Shown: positions 19,239 through 29,371, counted from the stretch's first letter. The stretch: DNA of 64,000 nt from Pleurocapsa minor HA4230-MV1 (GCA_019359095.1 JAHHHZ010000036.1:538791-602790); one strand, 5' to 3'. A program made the numbers and translations. The notes: generated by a model not told the origin, from the letters alone.

Positions 19239-20042
19239 ATGAAAATTAAACCAATTGAACGTATACATCAACCAACAATCAAAGAGTTTAATCAATATAT
19301 AAGCCAAAATCAACCAGTCATTATTACTGGAATTGCGAACCAATGGCAAGCTTATTGTCATTGGACTCCCGAAAGTTTTAAACAGATGTTTGGCGATCTT
19401 ACTATCCCCTTGAGAGCCAGCGATAATGAAATTGATGTGTTTTTTGGTGAGGATAAACAAGATAAATTTTTACGTTTTTCTGAATATCTTGATTTGATTT
19501 CCAATTGGAATTCTTGTGATCAAAGGCCACCATATTTTGGTAACATTTGGCTTAATGATCCTGAAATGAAACCCATAGTAGAACCAATTATTAGAGATTT
19601 TGATTTTCCCAACTATTTTACTGATAGTAGTAGAAATGATCTACATCTTTGGATTGGTGCAGCCAAGCAAAAATCGACAATTCATAATGACAATTATCAA
19701 AACTTAAATGCTCAAATTTATGGCGAAAAAGCCTTTTTACTCTTTTCTCCCGAACAACATCAATTTCTTTATCCCGTCAAAATTGATGACGAATTATGGT
19801 CTAGTCCCATCGATCCACAAAATCCAGATTTAGCCAAGTATCCTTTATTTGAGCGCACAAGTTGTATCGAAGCTATTTTACAACCAGGAGAAATTTTATT
19901 TATTCCTATTTTTTGGTGGCATCAGGCTAGAGCAATTACTACAGCAATTAATCTCAACATGTGGGCATTTACTAATAAAATAAGTCAATACTGGAATGAA
20001 GATAATCCCATGTTTATCAACTGTTTAAATTTAGCTAAATGA
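19239..20042 (+). CDS. JmjC/cupin_8-type Fe(II)/2-oxoglutarate oxygenase
   Basis: 267 residues. The cupin-8 signature is visible: HND (HxD facial iron ligands) in STIHNDNYQNLN around residue 149, the GEKAFLLFSPEQ strand, and the distal ligand in PGEILFIPIFWWHQA near 220-227. Such enzymes hydroxylate amino-acid side chains or peptides. Its place in a siderophore locus suggests that it tailors the peptide or a precursor residue, but the substrate cannot be read from sequence. The stop overlaps the next start by 4 bp (ATGA), so it is translationally coupled to the binding-protein gene. Confidence 0.85.
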   Translation: MKIKPIERIHQPTIKEFNQYISQNQPVIITGIANQWQAYCHWTPESFKQMFGDLTIPLRASDNEIDVFFGEDKQDKFLRFSEYLDLISNWNSCDQRPPYFGNIWLNDPEMKPIVEPIIRDFDFPNYFTDSSRNDLHLWIGAAKQKSTIHNDNYQNLNAQIYGEKAFLLFSPEQHQFLYPVKIDDELWSSPIDPQNPDLAKYPLFERTSCIEAILQPGEILFIPIFWWHQARAITTAINLNMWAFTNKISQYWNEDNPMFINCLNLAK

Positions 20043-21016
20043 AGTTATCTACTCAGGGTGTTTTAAAATTACTAACAATGATGTTAATGACTATTTTAAT
20101 ATCTATTGGCTGTAGTCATAATTCACCAGAACCAACTAGCTCAAAACTAGCATCATTATCAACAGCAGAATATCGCCTAGTCAAAGATGCGATCGCTGAA
20201 GTCAAAGTCCCGCTCAATCCTCAAAGGTTAGTAACTTTACACGGTACAGCCCTAGAAAGCATTTTAGCATTAGGGGAAAAACCAGTCGGCACAACTTTAA
20301 ATGGCGATCGCGATCGACAACCAGATTTTTTAAAAAAGCAATTAGATGATGTTGAAATTGTAGGCTCTTTTAGCGAACCTAACTTAGAAAAAACTTTATT
20401 ACTCAAACCAGATTTGATTTTAGATTTAGGTACACCCACCGCCTATTCCCAACTATCTCAAATTGCGCCCACTATTACAAGTGAATCTCAACCTAGTAAT
20501 AATTGGCAACCCAATTTAAAACTTTATGCTGAAGCTTTAGGCAAACCAAAATTAGCAGCAGAAATTATTGCTAATTATTACAGCCGACTCGAACAATTTA
20601 AAGCAGCAATAAATAAAAAAGGTAAGCCAATAACAGTGTCCGTGGTTCGTATTTATCCTCAAGGAATTACTTTCTATCAACCAGACTCCTTTTCGGGTGC
20701 AATCTTAAAAGATGCGGGTTTATCTCGCCCACCTTTACAAAATAAAGGAGGAGGGCAACAACTAATTAGTCAAGAATTAATTAGTGAAGCAGATGCAGAT
20801 ATTATTTTTTACTGGGCTTATGGCGATGATTATCATAGTAAAGAAGACCGAATCCAGCATAGTTTAGAACAATTAAAATCCGATCCTTTGTGGTTGAAAT
20901 TAAACGCTGTCAAACAAGGAAAAGTCTATCAAGTCCCAGACTATTGGATCGGTTATGGCCCTTTAGCTGCTAATGCCGTAATTGATGATTTATATAAATA
21001 TATACTGGATAAGTAA
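20039..21016 (+). CDS. Fe(III)-siderophore ABC substrate-binding lipoprotein (FecB/FepB-like)
   Basis: 325 residues. The N-terminus has a lipoprotein signal, with a hydrophobic stretch ending in lipobox ISIGC (Cys near 25). The body is a periplasmic-binding-protein class III (BtuF/FepB/FhuD) fold: RLVTLHGTALESILALGEKPVG near the start, a helical linker, and a C-terminal DADIIFYWAYGDD plus KQGKVYQVPDYWIGYGP. It should capture the ferric siderophore and hand it to the FecCD-type permeases encoded at 29.4-31.4 kb on the other strand. Coupled to the preceding gene by a 4-bp overlap and followed after 3 bp by the MFS gene. Confidence 0.93.
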   Translation: MKLSTQGVLKLLTMMLMTILISIGCSHNSPEPTSSKLASLSTAEYRLVKDAIAEVKVPLNPQRLVTLHGTALESILALGEKPVGTTLNGDRDRQPDFLKKQLDDVEIVGSFSEPNLEKTLLLKPDLILDLGTPTAYSQLSQIAPTITSESQPSNNWQPNLKLYAEALGKPKLAAEIIANYYSRLEQFKAAINKKGKPITVSVVRIYPQGITFYQPDSFSGAILKDAGLSRPPLQNKGGGQQLISQELISEADADIIFYWAYGDDYHSKEDRIQHSLEQLKSDPLWLKLNAVKQGKVYQVPDYWIGYGPLAANAVIDDLYKYILDK

Positions 21017-21019
21017 ATC

Positions 21020-22354
21020 TTGAAATTTTTCAATATACCTTCTAATCTTCGTCCTTTTATAACTATTTGGATCGGTCAATTAATTTCTATTTTAGGTTCA
21101 GAAATAACTGATTTTGCCATTACAATTTGGGCTTGGGAAATTACAGGTAAAGCCACACCATTATCTTTGATTTTGCTATTTGCTAAAATCCCCAGTATTA
21201 TTGCTGCTATTTTTGCAGGGGTAATTGTAGATCGTTATAATCGTAAGTTTTTAATGTTTTTTGGTGATACTGCCTCTTGCCTTTCAACTATTTTTCTACT
21301 CATACTTTCTTTAACTAATCATTTAGAAATTTGGCATTTATATATTACGGCTGCTGTCAACGGATTATTTGGTTACTTTCAAGATTTAGCTTATTCATCC
21401 TCCATATCTTTACTCGTACCCAAACAGCATTATACAAGAGCAACAGTTTTAAATGATTATGTCAGTGGTTTTGGCGCTAATATTATTGCCCCAGCTTTAG
21501 CGGGAACACTATATTATTTAATCGGATTACAAGGAATTATGGCAATCGATTTATTGACTTTTATCATCGCTATTTATTTATTATCTTTAGTTAAGATACC
21601 GCAACCAATTACTAACACTAATACATCTGAAAATAATAATTCATGGCAGAATTTAACCTTTGGTTTTCGCTACATTATCAAGCAAAAAAGTCTCGTAATG
21701 ATGGTTATTTTTATCATCATTTTCTATTTCATCGATCGCGTTATTTCGGGAATTGAATCACCAATGATTTTGGCTCGTAGTGACAATAATACAGCTATCT
21801 TTGCCAGCGTTCATGCTGCTACTGCCATTGGTGGTGCGATCGGTGGTATTTTATTAAGCATTTGGGGTGGTTTTCAACGTCGCATTCACGGCTTATTACT
21901 CGGGACAATCTTAACTTTTACCAGTGCGATCGCTTTTGGCTTGAGTAATACACCTCCCCTGTGGCTGATTACTACCTTCTTCGCTGCTTTATTTTGGCCG
22001 ATTATTGGTAGTTCTGAACAGTCAATTTGGCTGGCAAAAATACCCCCAGAAATCCAAGGAAGAGTGTTTGCAGCCCGTTTTTTGATGACGCAAATGCCCG
22101 CACTAATTGCTTTGGGGATGACGGGAATTTTAGCCGATCGCGTTTTTGAACCAGCGATGATGCCTGGAGGTAGTTTAACCCCATTGTTAGGTGGTTTATT
22201 TGGTACTGGCTTAGGTTCGGGAATGGCAGTTCAATATACTTTATTCGCCGTTGGTGGCGTAATCCTCGGTTTAAGTGGATATGCCTTTGCTCAACTGCGA
22301 AATATCGAAACGATACTACCAGATGCTGAGGTGGAAGTAATGGGTAATGGGTAA
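21020..22354 (+). CDS. MFS exporter (EntS-like), putative siderophore efflux
   Basis: 444 residues, TTG start 3 bp after the preceding stop. It has about twelve hydrophobic segments and the MFS motif [17 protein letters not shown] between TM2 and TM3. The overall layout matches the MFS_3/enterobactin exporter (EntS) group often found in siderophore clusters. Likely role: export of the NRPS product across the inner membrane. The last codons (VMGNG-stop) are made of the GTAATGG repeat that follows, so the C-terminus has been rewritten by repeat invasion. Confidence 0.9.
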   Translation: MKFFNIPSNLRPFITIWIGQLISILGSEITDFAITIWAWEITGKATPLSLILLFAKIPSIIAAIFAGVIVDRYNRKFLMFFGDTASCLSTIFLLILSLTNHLEIWHLYITAAVNGLFGYFQDLAYSSSISLLVPKQHYTRATVLNDYVSGFGANIIAPALAGTLYYLIGLQGIMAIDLLTFIIAIYLLSLVKIPQPITNTNTSENNNSWQNLTFGFRYIIKQKSLVMMVIFIIIFYFIDRVISGIESPMILARSDNNTAIFASVHAATAIGGAIGGILLSIWGGFQRRIHGLLLGTILTFTSAIAFGLSNTPPLWLITTFFAALFWPIIGSSEQSIWLAKIPPEIQGRVFAARFLMTQMPALIALGMTGILADRVFEPAMMPGGSLTPLLGGLFGTGLGSGMAVQYTLFAVGGVILGLSGYAFAQLRNIETILPDAEVEVMGNG

Positions 22355-22503
22355 TGGGTAATGGGTAATGGGTAATGGGTAATGGGTAATGGGTAATAGG
22401 TAATGGGTAATGGGTAATGGGTAATAGGTAATAGGTAATAGGTAATGGGTAATAGGTAATGGGTAATGGGTAATCAGTAATCAGTAATTAGTAATTAGTA
22501 ATT
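22336..22503 (+). repeat. Tandem heptanucleotide array (GGGTAAT)n
   Basis: Roughly 23 units of 7 bp. The array begins as GGGTAAT, with AGGTAAT variants in the middle, and degenerates into CAGTAAT/TAGTAAT at the right end. It begins inside the MFS gene and ends just before the acylase start. Short copies of the same unit (either strand) occur at about 17637, 28480 and 41655. Confidence 0.97.
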
Positions 22504-22512
22504 AAATGTTCA

Positions 22513-24591
22513 ATGTTTAAAAGAAAGTCAGCATTATTTTTAATCAGCCTAGTGATAGTTTTGTTGGTTGGACAAACCAATTTACTGAGTAAGACTAATA
22601 CCGAAATTCTTTGGGATAACTATGGTGTGCCTCATGTCTATGGAGTAGATAATCAAGGCGCGTTTCAAGCTTTTGGTTGGGCGCAAATGCACAGCCACGG
22701 TGATTTAATCTTACGTCTTTATGGTCAAGCTAGAGGACGGGCGGCCGAATATTGGGGAGAGGATTATTTAGAGTCCGATCGATGGGTGGTCACCATGGGT
22801 ATTCCCCAACGGGCAAAAACTTGGTATAAACAACAAAATTCCACTTTTCGTACTTATTTAGATGCCTTTGCTGCTGGTATTAATAGCTATGCTCAGTCAC
22901 ATCCTGAATTAATTGACGATGAAGTGGCAGTAGTTTTACCAGTGACGGGAGAAGATGTTCTCGCCCACGTTCAACGAGTACTTAATTTTACCTTTGTGGT
23001 AGACCCAGAAACAGTTAACAATCTCGGTAAAGAACAAAAGTACTCCAAAGGTTCTAATGGCTGGGCGATCGCGCCGTCTCATTCAAAGAGCGGTAATGCG
23101 ATGTTACTGGCTAACCCTCATTTGCCTTGGTCAGATTTATTCCTCTGGTACGAAGCACAAATTACCGCCCCAGGTATCAATGCTTATGGCGCAACTTTAG
23201 TGGGTGTTCCCGTTTTGGCGATCGCTTTTAATGATAATCTCGGTTGGACTCACACCGTTAATACTTTCGATGGTTGGGACTTGTATGACTTAACCCTCTC
23301 GGGTAAGGGATATCTCTTTGATGGGGAAGTGCGAGACTTTGAGCAGAAAACTACAGATATTAAAGTAAGACAAGCAGATGGCACAATTAAAGCTGAAAAG
23401 CTGCTCGTTCAAAATTCAATTCATGGTGCGGTAATCAAACAAAAAGATGGAAAAGCCTTAGCTTTAAGAGTTGTTGGTTTAGATCGCCCTGGAGTATTAG
23501 AACAATGGTGGCAGATGGCAAAAGCAAATAACTTGCAGGAGTTTGAAGCAGCACTTAAACCCGTACAACTACCAATGTTTACCGTAATGTATGCCGATCG
23601 CCAGGGACATATTATGCACCTATTTAACGGTCAAGTCCCCATTCGCGATCGAGGAGATTTTGCCTATTGGTCAGGTATTATTCCTGGTGATACCTCAGAT
23701 ACCTTATGGACTAAAATCCATCCTTACCAAGATTTACCCCGTATTCTCGATCCTGTCAGTGGTTGGCTACAAAACGCCAACGATCCACCCTGGACAACTA
23801 CTTTTCCCCAGGCGATCGCTCCTGAAGATTATCCTGCTTATATCGCTCCTCAAGAGATGAATTTTCGACCCCAAAATTCTGCCCGTATGCTAGCAGAAGA
23901 TCCTAAAATCTCTCTAGAGGAAATGATTGCGGATAAACACTCAACCCGTATGGAAATGGCGGATCGACTCCTCGACGATTTACTCCCTGCATTACGTCAA
24001 GAAGCTAGTCCCTTAGCTTTAAAAATAGCTGATGTGCTGTCAAAATGGGATCGACAAACGAATGCTAATAGTCAAGGGGCAGTCTTATTCGCTGCTTGGT
24101 TAGAAGCAACTGACTTTGATACTCTATTTAGTAAGCCCTGGCAAGCAAATTCTCCTCTCAGTACCCCCGATGGTTTAGCTAATCCCCAGCAAGCAGTAGC
24201 CACACTCTTAGCTGTAGCAAACAAGATCGAACAAGATTATGGCGCGATCGATGTCCCCTGGGGTGAAGTGTTTCGTCTGCGCTACGGCAATGTCGATTTA
24301 CCCGCCAATGGAGGGCCAGGATATTTAGGAATTTTTCGGACAGTTAATTTTATGCCGATGGAAGATAGTAAACGTTTTCAGGCATTTGAAGGGGATACTT
24401 TTGTGGCTGCCGTTGAGTTTTCCCAACCAGTCAAGGCAATGGCACTAACTACCTATGGCAATAGCACCCAGTCACATAGTAGTTCTAGCGAGCAGTTAAA
24501 ATTATTTACTCAAAAACAATTGCGCCCCGTCTGGCTTACACGCCAAGAAGTAGAAGCTCATTCAGTCAAACAGGAAAATTTTAAACCCTAA
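22513..24591 (+). CDS. Penicillin-acylase-family Ntn hydrolase (PvdQ/QuiP-like acylase)
   Basis: 692 residues. N-terminal signal/anchor (KSALFLISLVIVLLVGQ), then an alpha-chain with WDNYGVPHVYG. The autocatalytic site is GSNGWAI, with Ser near 181 expected as the new N-terminal nucleophile of the beta chain. HLPW and FNDNLGWTHTVN follow. Family members cleave amides of fatty acids (PvdQ on acylated pyoverdine precursor, or AHL acylases) or beta-lactams. In a siderophore operon the best inference is periplasmic removal of an acyl chain from an acylated precursor. The start just beyond the heptamer array overlaps no obvious ribosome binding site. Confidence 0.92.
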   Translation: MFKRKSALFLISLVIVLLVGQTNLLSKTNTEILWDNYGVPHVYGVDNQGAFQAFGWAQMHSHGDLILRLYGQARGRAAEYWGEDYLESDRWVVTMGIPQRAKTWYKQQNSTFRTYLDAFAAGINSYAQSHPELIDDEVAVVLPVTGEDVLAHVQRVLNFTFVVDPETVNNLGKEQKYSKGSNGWAIAPSHSKSGNAMLLANPHLPWSDLFLWYEAQITAPGINAYGATLVGVPVLAIAFNDNLGWTHTVNTFDGWDLYDLTLSGKGYLFDGEVRDFEQKTTDIKVRQADGTIKAEKLLVQNSIHGAVIKQKDGKALALRVVGLDRPGVLEQWWQMAKANNLQEFEAALKPVQLPMFTVMYADRQGHIMHLFNGQVPIRDRGDFAYWSGIIPGDTSDTLWTKIHPYQDLPRILDPVSGWLQNANDPPWTTTFPQAIAPEDYPAYIAPQEMNFRPQNSARMLAEDPKISLEEMIADKHSTRMEMADRLLDDLLPALRQEASPLALKIADVLSKWDRQTNANSQGAVLFAAWLEATDFDTLFSKPWQANSPLSTPDGLANPQQAVATLLAVANKIEQDYGAIDVPWGEVFRLRYGNVDLPANGGPGYLGIFRTVNFMPMEDSKRFQAFEGDTFVAAVEFSQPVKAMALTTYGNSTQSHSSSSEQLKLFTQKQLRPVWLTRQEVEAHSVKQENFKP

Positions 24592-24597
24592 AAGTTC

Positions 24598-25569
24598 ATG
24601 ACTATCACTATTTCACAGGCAGATTACTGCGATTTGTTTACAGAAATCAAAGCTAATTCATCCCAAATTGATCGTTTTGATCTTACCTATGCCTATCCAT
24701 CACAACTAGGACAAGGTTATTCTCGTTTGATTCAATTACGCCCTGGGTTAGAAATAAACATCGAACAGTATCAACTGCACGATCGCGCGATCGTGCAACA
24801 AGGCGATCGCTTTCATCCCCTGGAAATGTGTTTTCAAATGAGCGGACAAAACTGCGATCGAGATAGTTTCCTGGATGCAGGACAAACTATATTTTGCGGT
24901 AGTGGCTTAGCGGTAGCCCAAGACTGGGAGCAATTTCACCAGCAACCAATTACCAGCATAAATATGCACATCGAACCCGAATTAGTCATGGATTTCTGGG
25001 GAGAAGACGATCGCGATCTTAATGTCAATTGGGACAAATTATTGAGAACAGAAGAACAACCCTACTTTGTAGTTTCTGGCTCGATAACTCCGAAGATGCA
25101 GACAGTATTACAACAAATCTTAAATTGTCCCTATCAAGGCGCGATCGCACGGATGTATTTAGAAGGTAAAGTCTGGGAACTGATGGCACTACAGCTATCA
25201 CAGATTACAGAGAATCGCGAGCAACAAAACCAATATTTTCTTAAATCAGCAGATCGCGAGCGTCTTGAGCGAGCTAGACAAATTTTAGGCGATCGCTTCG
25301 ATCATCCTCCCTCTTTAAGCAACTTAGCTCAAGAAATTGGCTTAAATGAATGCGCCCTTAAACGGGGTTTTCGCCAGCTATTCGGCACAACTGTGTTTGG
25401 CTATATTTATCAACAACGGATGGAATACGCTAAACAGCTTTTACAACAGCGAGAATTAAATGTATCTCAGGTAGCCAAAAAAGTCGGCTACTCCAGCCAA
25501 AGTCGTTTTGCTACAGCATTTAGAAAGAAATTTGGCATAAATCCTAAAGTGTTTATGGGACGATCCTGA
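24598..25569 (+). CDS. AraC-family regulator (PchR-like)
   Basis: 323 residues. The N-terminal half is an effector-binding region of the PchR type (LRPGLEINIEQYQLHD, then FCGSGLAVAQDW). The C-terminal ~100 residues hold the two AraC helix-turn-helices: PSLSNLAQEIGLNECALKRGF and NVSQVAKKVGYSSQSRFATAF-KKFG. PchR, YbtA and AlcR regulators use the ferri-siderophore as co-inducer for receptor and biosynthesis genes. It sits 6 bp after the acylase and just upstream of the TonB-dependent receptor, consistent with control of that receptor. Confidence 0.92.
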   Translation: MTITISQADYCDLFTEIKANSSQIDRFDLTYAYPSQLGQGYSRLIQLRPGLEINIEQYQLHDRAIVQQGDRFHPLEMCFQMSGQNCDRDSFLDAGQTIFCGSGLAVAQDWEQFHQQPITSINMHIEPELVMDFWGEDDRDLNVNWDKLLRTEEQPYFVVSGSITPKMQTVLQQILNCPYQGAIARMYLEGKVWELMALQLSQITENREQQNQYFLKSADRERLERARQILGDRFDHPPSLSNLAQEIGLNECALKRGFRQLFGTTVFGYIYQQRMEYAKQLLQQRELNVSQVAKKVGYSSQSRFATAFRKKFGINPKVFMGRS

Positions 25570-25602
25570 AGCAAAACGATTTCGTTTTTTTACCCACTAC
25601 CT

Positions 25603-25665
25603 ATTTGCGAAGCTTATCCTTTAGGACTACCTACTACCCTCTAGGGCGCAAAATATTCCCTCTGA
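25603..25665 (+). repeat. Short dispersed repeats before the receptor gene
   Basis: Includes GCGAAGCTTATCCTTTAGGA, a member of the GCGAAG..TCCTTTAGGA family also seen near 13700, 38950, 39385 and 50730, followed by CTAGGGCGCAAA and TGAGGCGCAAA copies. Confidence 0.7.
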
Positions 25666-25717
25666 GGCGCAAAGTCTCCGTAAAAACTACTAACAAATGA
25701 TGTATTCTAAAATACTT

Positions 25718-25736
25718 GAGAATAATTATTATTAGT
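25718..25736 (+). promoter_or_regulatory. Fur-box-like operator upstream of TonB-dependent receptor
   Basis: GAGAATAATTATTATTAGT matches 13 of the 19 positions of the canonical Fur box (GATAATGATAATCATTATC). It lies 13 bp before the GTG chosen as the receptor start. A TTG-initiated longer reading would place the start inside this site, which supports the GTG. Iron-responsive repression of a siderophore receptor is expected. Confidence 0.6.
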
Positions 25737-25748
25737 CACAGAAAAAAA

Positions 25749-28346
25749 GTGAAATTTTATTATCGATTTCAGTTGTGGAACAATAGTTTAGGCTGTATTT
25801 TAATTGCTATAGCGATGACGTGTGGATTGTGTGACTTAGCAGGAGCAAAAAGTAAAGAGGATATTAATTATAAAGATTGGCAAAAAAAAGGCTTGATTAC
25901 CTCAGAGGAAAAAGACTGGGAGACAAAAAAGGGCGATCGTCATAATTTACATAATTTAATTGCTCAAGGGATTACCAGGGTTGAAGGAGTACAGGTTAAT
26001 CAAACGGAGCGAGGATTAGAAGTAATTCTAGAAACCGCAGCAGGAGAGCAAAAATTAGTTCCCTTAATTTTACCTGAAGGGAATAACTTAATCATCGAGC
26101 TTTTAGATGCAACTTTGGCTTTACCATCGGGGAATGAATTTAGAGAAAACAACCCCGCACCAGGAATTAGCGAAATCATCGTTACTGAAATAGATGAAAG
26201 CAGTATTCGCTTAACCATTACAGGGGAAACTCAAGCACCAAGCGCGGAAGTAGTACCATCATCGCAAAATTTAGTACTGACTATCAATCCGCCAGGAAGT
26301 ACCGCAGAACAAGCGCCAGATGAAGAGATAGAAGTTATTGCCACTGGTGAAGGACAAGAAGAGGCAGACGATTATACAGTTCCCGACTCTACTACAGGCA
26401 CTCGCACCGATACACCTTTAAAAGATATACCCCAGTCAATTCAAGCTGTACCGCAACAAGTTATTAAAGATCAACAAGCTAATCGACTAGAAGATGCACT
26501 ACGTAATGTCAGTGGAGTTAGCTCAGGGGATAGTTTTGGCGGTACGACAGAAAGATTTGTAATTCGCGGTTTTGCTCAAGATACCACTTTAGTTAATGGA
26601 TTTCGTCAGGGTGCTTTTGGACAGGGATTTCCCAGTTTATCAAGATTAGAACGCATCGAAGTCTTAAAAGGGCCTGCCTCAATCTTATACGGCAATCTCG
26701 AACCTGGTGGGATCGTTAATCTGGTGACGAAAAAGCCTTTAGAAGAACCATTTGCCGAAATGAATCTAGAATTAGGTAGCTTTGGTTTATTTCAGTCTAG
26801 TTTAGATTTTTCCGATGCGATCGATTCTGAGCAGAAATTACTTTATCGTTTAAATGCTAACTTTGAAGTCAGTGATGGTTTCCGCGATTTTGACCAAGAT
26901 ACAACCCGTTTATCTCTCGCCCCCACTATTAGCTGGCAAATTGGCAAGAACACCGATGTACTGATAGATTTCAACTATACCAATGAAGCTCGACCATTCG
27001 ATCGCGGTATTGTGGCTATTGGTGATGGTGTTGCGGATATTCCCTTCGATCGCATTTTTCAACAGTCTGATGATGAGTATAAATTAGAACAGTTGAGTGC
27101 TAGCTATCAGTTAGAACATCGTTTTAGCGATAAATGGAAACTCCGCAATAGTTTTAGCTTGGTTTCGTCAGAGACATCTGATTTTCGTCTAGATTCATTA
27201 TTAATTGATGATTCAGGGCTATTAGAAAGAGGATTTCGCCGAAATAATGATATCAATGAAAACTACAGCTTACAAACCAATGTTGTTGGTGAGTTTACGA
27301 CGGGAAAAGTCGAGCATCAGCTTTTAGCTGGAGTAGATTTAGATCGGGCTACTGGTGTGGGGAGACAGGGAAGATTACCAGACGATCCCGTATTTCTAAT
27401 TGATGTCTTTACCCAAGAAGCCGATCCTGTTCCCGATATCGAACCTGAAGAACTAACTTCATTTGCTCGCGACGAAAATATCAGAGCAGATTTACTTGGT
27501 ATATATTTGCAAGACCAAATCTCTATTTCCGAACAGTTCCAGTTTTTAGTTGGAGGACGTTTGGATATTTATGAGCAAAAGTCAATTGATTTTACCGAAG
27601 ATCTTACTGCCGAACAATCTCAAGAAAAATTTAGTCCCCGCGTTGGTTTAGTTTATCAACCAATTGAACCTATTTCTTTATATGCCAGCTATAGCAGCTC
27701 ATTTAATCCCGATCCCTTTAATTCCACTACCGTTGCTGGTGATGTTCTTGAACCTTCGACTGGTACTCAATACGAACTGGGAGTTAAAGGAGAATTTCTG
27801 AATCAAAAACTTACTAGTACCTTGGCTTTCTATCAAATCGATCGCACTAATTTTGCTACTACCGATCCCGATAACCCAGATTTTAGTATTGCTGCGGGAG
27901 AAGTTCGCAGTCGAGGAATTGAATTAGATCTGGCGGGGGAAGTTTTACCTGGCTGGAAGGTTATTGCTGCATATGCTTATACCGATGCCGAGATTACCGA
28001 AGATAATGACTTTGCTGTCGGCAATAAATTAGAAAACGTTCCTGAAAATAGCGCGAGTTTGTGGACAAGTTATCAAATTCAGCAGGGAAGCTTACAAGGA
28101 TTAGGATTAGGCGCGGGAGTCTTTTTTGTTGGCGATCGCCAAGGAGACTTAGATAATACTTTTACGTTACCCAGTTATGTCCGTACCGATGCTGCAATTT
28201 TCTATCGTCAAGATAATTGGCAAGCCAACCTCAACTTTCAAAATCTTTTTGATGTGGATTATATTAGGTCGAGTGAAACTTTTAGAGAAGCACTTAGACC
28301 AGGGGATCCCTTTACCGTAATTGGTTCAGTTTCCTGGCAGTTTTAA
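25749..28346 (+). CDS. TonB-dependent siderophore receptor with N-terminal AMIN-like domain
   Basis: About 865 residues from GTG 25749. Order: signal peptide (GCILIAIAMTCGLCDLAGA); an AMIN-like beta domain at ~60-175, usual in cyanobacterial receptors; TonB-box region EEIEVIATGEG; plug domain (PLKDIPQSIQAVPQQV..LRNVSGV..RFVIRGF..RIEVLKGPASILYG..GGIVNLVTKKP). The 22-strand barrel ends in aromatic residue F (VIGSVSWQF), as outer-membrane proteins do. It belongs to the FhuA/FpvA-type siderophore receptors. Fur-box-like DNA lies just upstream and a PchR-type regulator precedes it. Expected substrate: the ferric form of the peptide made by this locus. Confidence 0.94.
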   Translation: MKFYYRFQLWNNSLGCILIAIAMTCGLCDLAGAKSKEDINYKDWQKKGLITSEEKDWETKKGDRHNLHNLIAQGITRVEGVQVNQTERGLEVILETAAGEQKLVPLILPEGNNLIIELLDATLALPSGNEFRENNPAPGISEIIVTEIDESSIRLTITGETQAPSAEVVPSSQNLVLTINPPGSTAEQAPDEEIEVIATGEGQEEADDYTVPDSTTGTRTDTPLKDIPQSIQAVPQQVIKDQQANRLEDALRNVSGVSSGDSFGGTTERFVIRGFAQDTTLVNGFRQGAFGQGFPSLSRLERIEVLKGPASILYGNLEPGGIVNLVTKKPLEEPFAEMNLELGSFGLFQSSLDFSDAIDSEQKLLYRLNANFEVSDGFRDFDQDTTRLSLAPTISWQIGKNTDVLIDFNYTNEARPFDRGIVAIGDGVADIPFDRIFQQSDDEYKLEQLSASYQLEHRFSDKWKLRNSFSLVSSETSDFRLDSLLIDDSGLLERGFRRNNDINENYSLQTNVVGEFTTGKVEHQLLAGVDLDRATGVGRQGRLPDDPVFLIDVFTQEADPVPDIEPEELTSFARDENIRADLLGIYLQDQISISEQFQFLVGGRLDIYEQKSIDFTEDLTAEQSQEKFSPRVGLVYQPIEPISLYASYSSSFNPDPFNSTTVAGDVLEPSTGTQYELGVKGEFLNQKLTSTLAFYQIDRTNFATTDPDNPDFSIAAGEVRSRGIELDLAGEVLPGWKVIAAYAYTDAEITEDNDFAVGNKLENVPENSASLWTSYQIQQGSLQGLGLGAGVFFVGDRQGDLDNTFTLPSYVRTDAAIFYRQDNWQANLNFQNLFDVDYIRSSETFREALRPGDPFTVIGSVSWQF

Positions 28347-28366
28347 ATTTTTTCAACCTCAGACAA

Positions 28367-28507
28367 TGGCGATTGGCACAGCCATGCCTTCGGCGATCGC
28401 AATTATTTCAGACTAAACCCGATTCTCAAAAATAACTTTGTGGTAAACAGTTTAATTCCGCTGAAACTCTATTATCCATTACCTATTACCCATTACCTAT
28501 TACCTTT
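28367..28507. repeat. Repeat-filled convergent intergenic region
   Basis: The spacer between the receptor (+) and ABC operon (-) holds GCGATTGGCACAGCCATGCC plus TTCGGCGATCGC. It then has mixed CCATTACC/TATTACC heptamers (about 28470-28507) of the GGGTAAT family. No confident terminator seen. Confidence 0.7.
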
Positions 28508-28546
28508 GCTCAACTTTTCAATGTTCTATGCCAACAGGATTGAATA

Positions 28547-29371
28547 TCACTTTAACCCTTTCACTTTAACCCGTCGTCCTAGGGGGATACACATAGGAGT
28601 ATCTGCCAAAGGATCGGGGATGATACGACACTCTAAATTAAAAACCTCCCGCACCATTTCTTCAGTCATTACTTGTTCTGGAGTTCCCGTAGCGTATACC
28701 TTACCCTGCTGTATAGCTACCAAATAATCGGCATAGCGACAAGAGAGATTAAGGTCATGCAGAATCATCACAATGGTTTTGCCTTGACTTTCCTGTAGTT
28801 CATCGAGTAGATCCAATAATTCCACCTGATGCGCTAAATCCAAAAAAGTAGTCGGTTCATCTAACAATAAAATATCCGTATCCTGAGCTAATACCATGGC
28901 AATCCAGGCTCGTTGTCTTTGTCCGCCAGAAAGACTATCTAATGAGCGATCTGCTAATTCGTCGATCGTGGTGATTTTCAAGGCTTCTGCTACCTTCTTT
29001 TCATCTTCCGTTGACCACTGCTGTAACCAGCTTTGATGGGGATAACGTCCCATAGCGACTAAATCTCTTACCGTTAATCCTTCTGGCGCGACAGGACTTT
29101 GAGTTAGCATTCCTAGTTTTTTAGCTACAGTTGTCGCCTTGAGTTGAGAAATATTTTTGCCGTCTAGATAAACAATGCCTGACTTGGGTTTTAATAGCTT
29201 TGCTAGTCCTCGTAATAGAGTAGACTTACCACAACCGTTAGCACCTACCAATACAGTGATTTGCTGGGGGGGAATTACTAAACTCAAATTCCGAATAATT
29301 GGCGCACCGTCATATGCCAGAGTAAGTTGTTGGGTTTCTAAGGGGTTGACTGGATCTAAATTTTGGTTCAT
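28547..29371 (-). CDS. Fe(III)-siderophore ABC transporter ATPase (FecE/FepC-like)
   Basis: 274 residues. Walker [11 protein letters not shown]-loop MLTQSP, ABC signature [10 protein letters not shown], Walker [15 protein letters not shown], and the H-loop in [14 protein letters not shown]. These fit the iron-chelate (FecE/FepC/FhuC) subfamily. It is the last gene of a three-gene minus-strand operon and overlaps the permease stop by 4 bp. It powers import with the two permeases upstream and the lipoprotein encoded at 20.0 kb. Confidence 0.95.
   Translation of the reverse strand: MNQNLDPVNPLETQQLTLAYDGAPIIRNLSLVIPPQQITVLVGANGCGKSTLLRGLAKLLKPKSGIVYLDGKNISQLKATTVAKKLGMLTQSPVAPEGLTVRDLVAMGRYPHQSWLQQWSTEDEKKVAEALKITTIDELADRSLDSLSGGQRQRAWIAMVLAQDTDILLLDEPTTFLDLAHQVELLDLLDELQESQGKTIVMILHDLNLSCRYADYLVAIQQGKVYATGTPEQVMTEEMVREVFNLECRIIPDPLADTPMCIPLGRRVKVKGLK

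Noticed and set aside
25716..25748. Longer TTG-initiated start for the TonB-dependent receptor
   Set aside because: It overlaps the Fur-like site and adds residues before an otherwise normal signal peptide; the GTG at 25749 is preferred.
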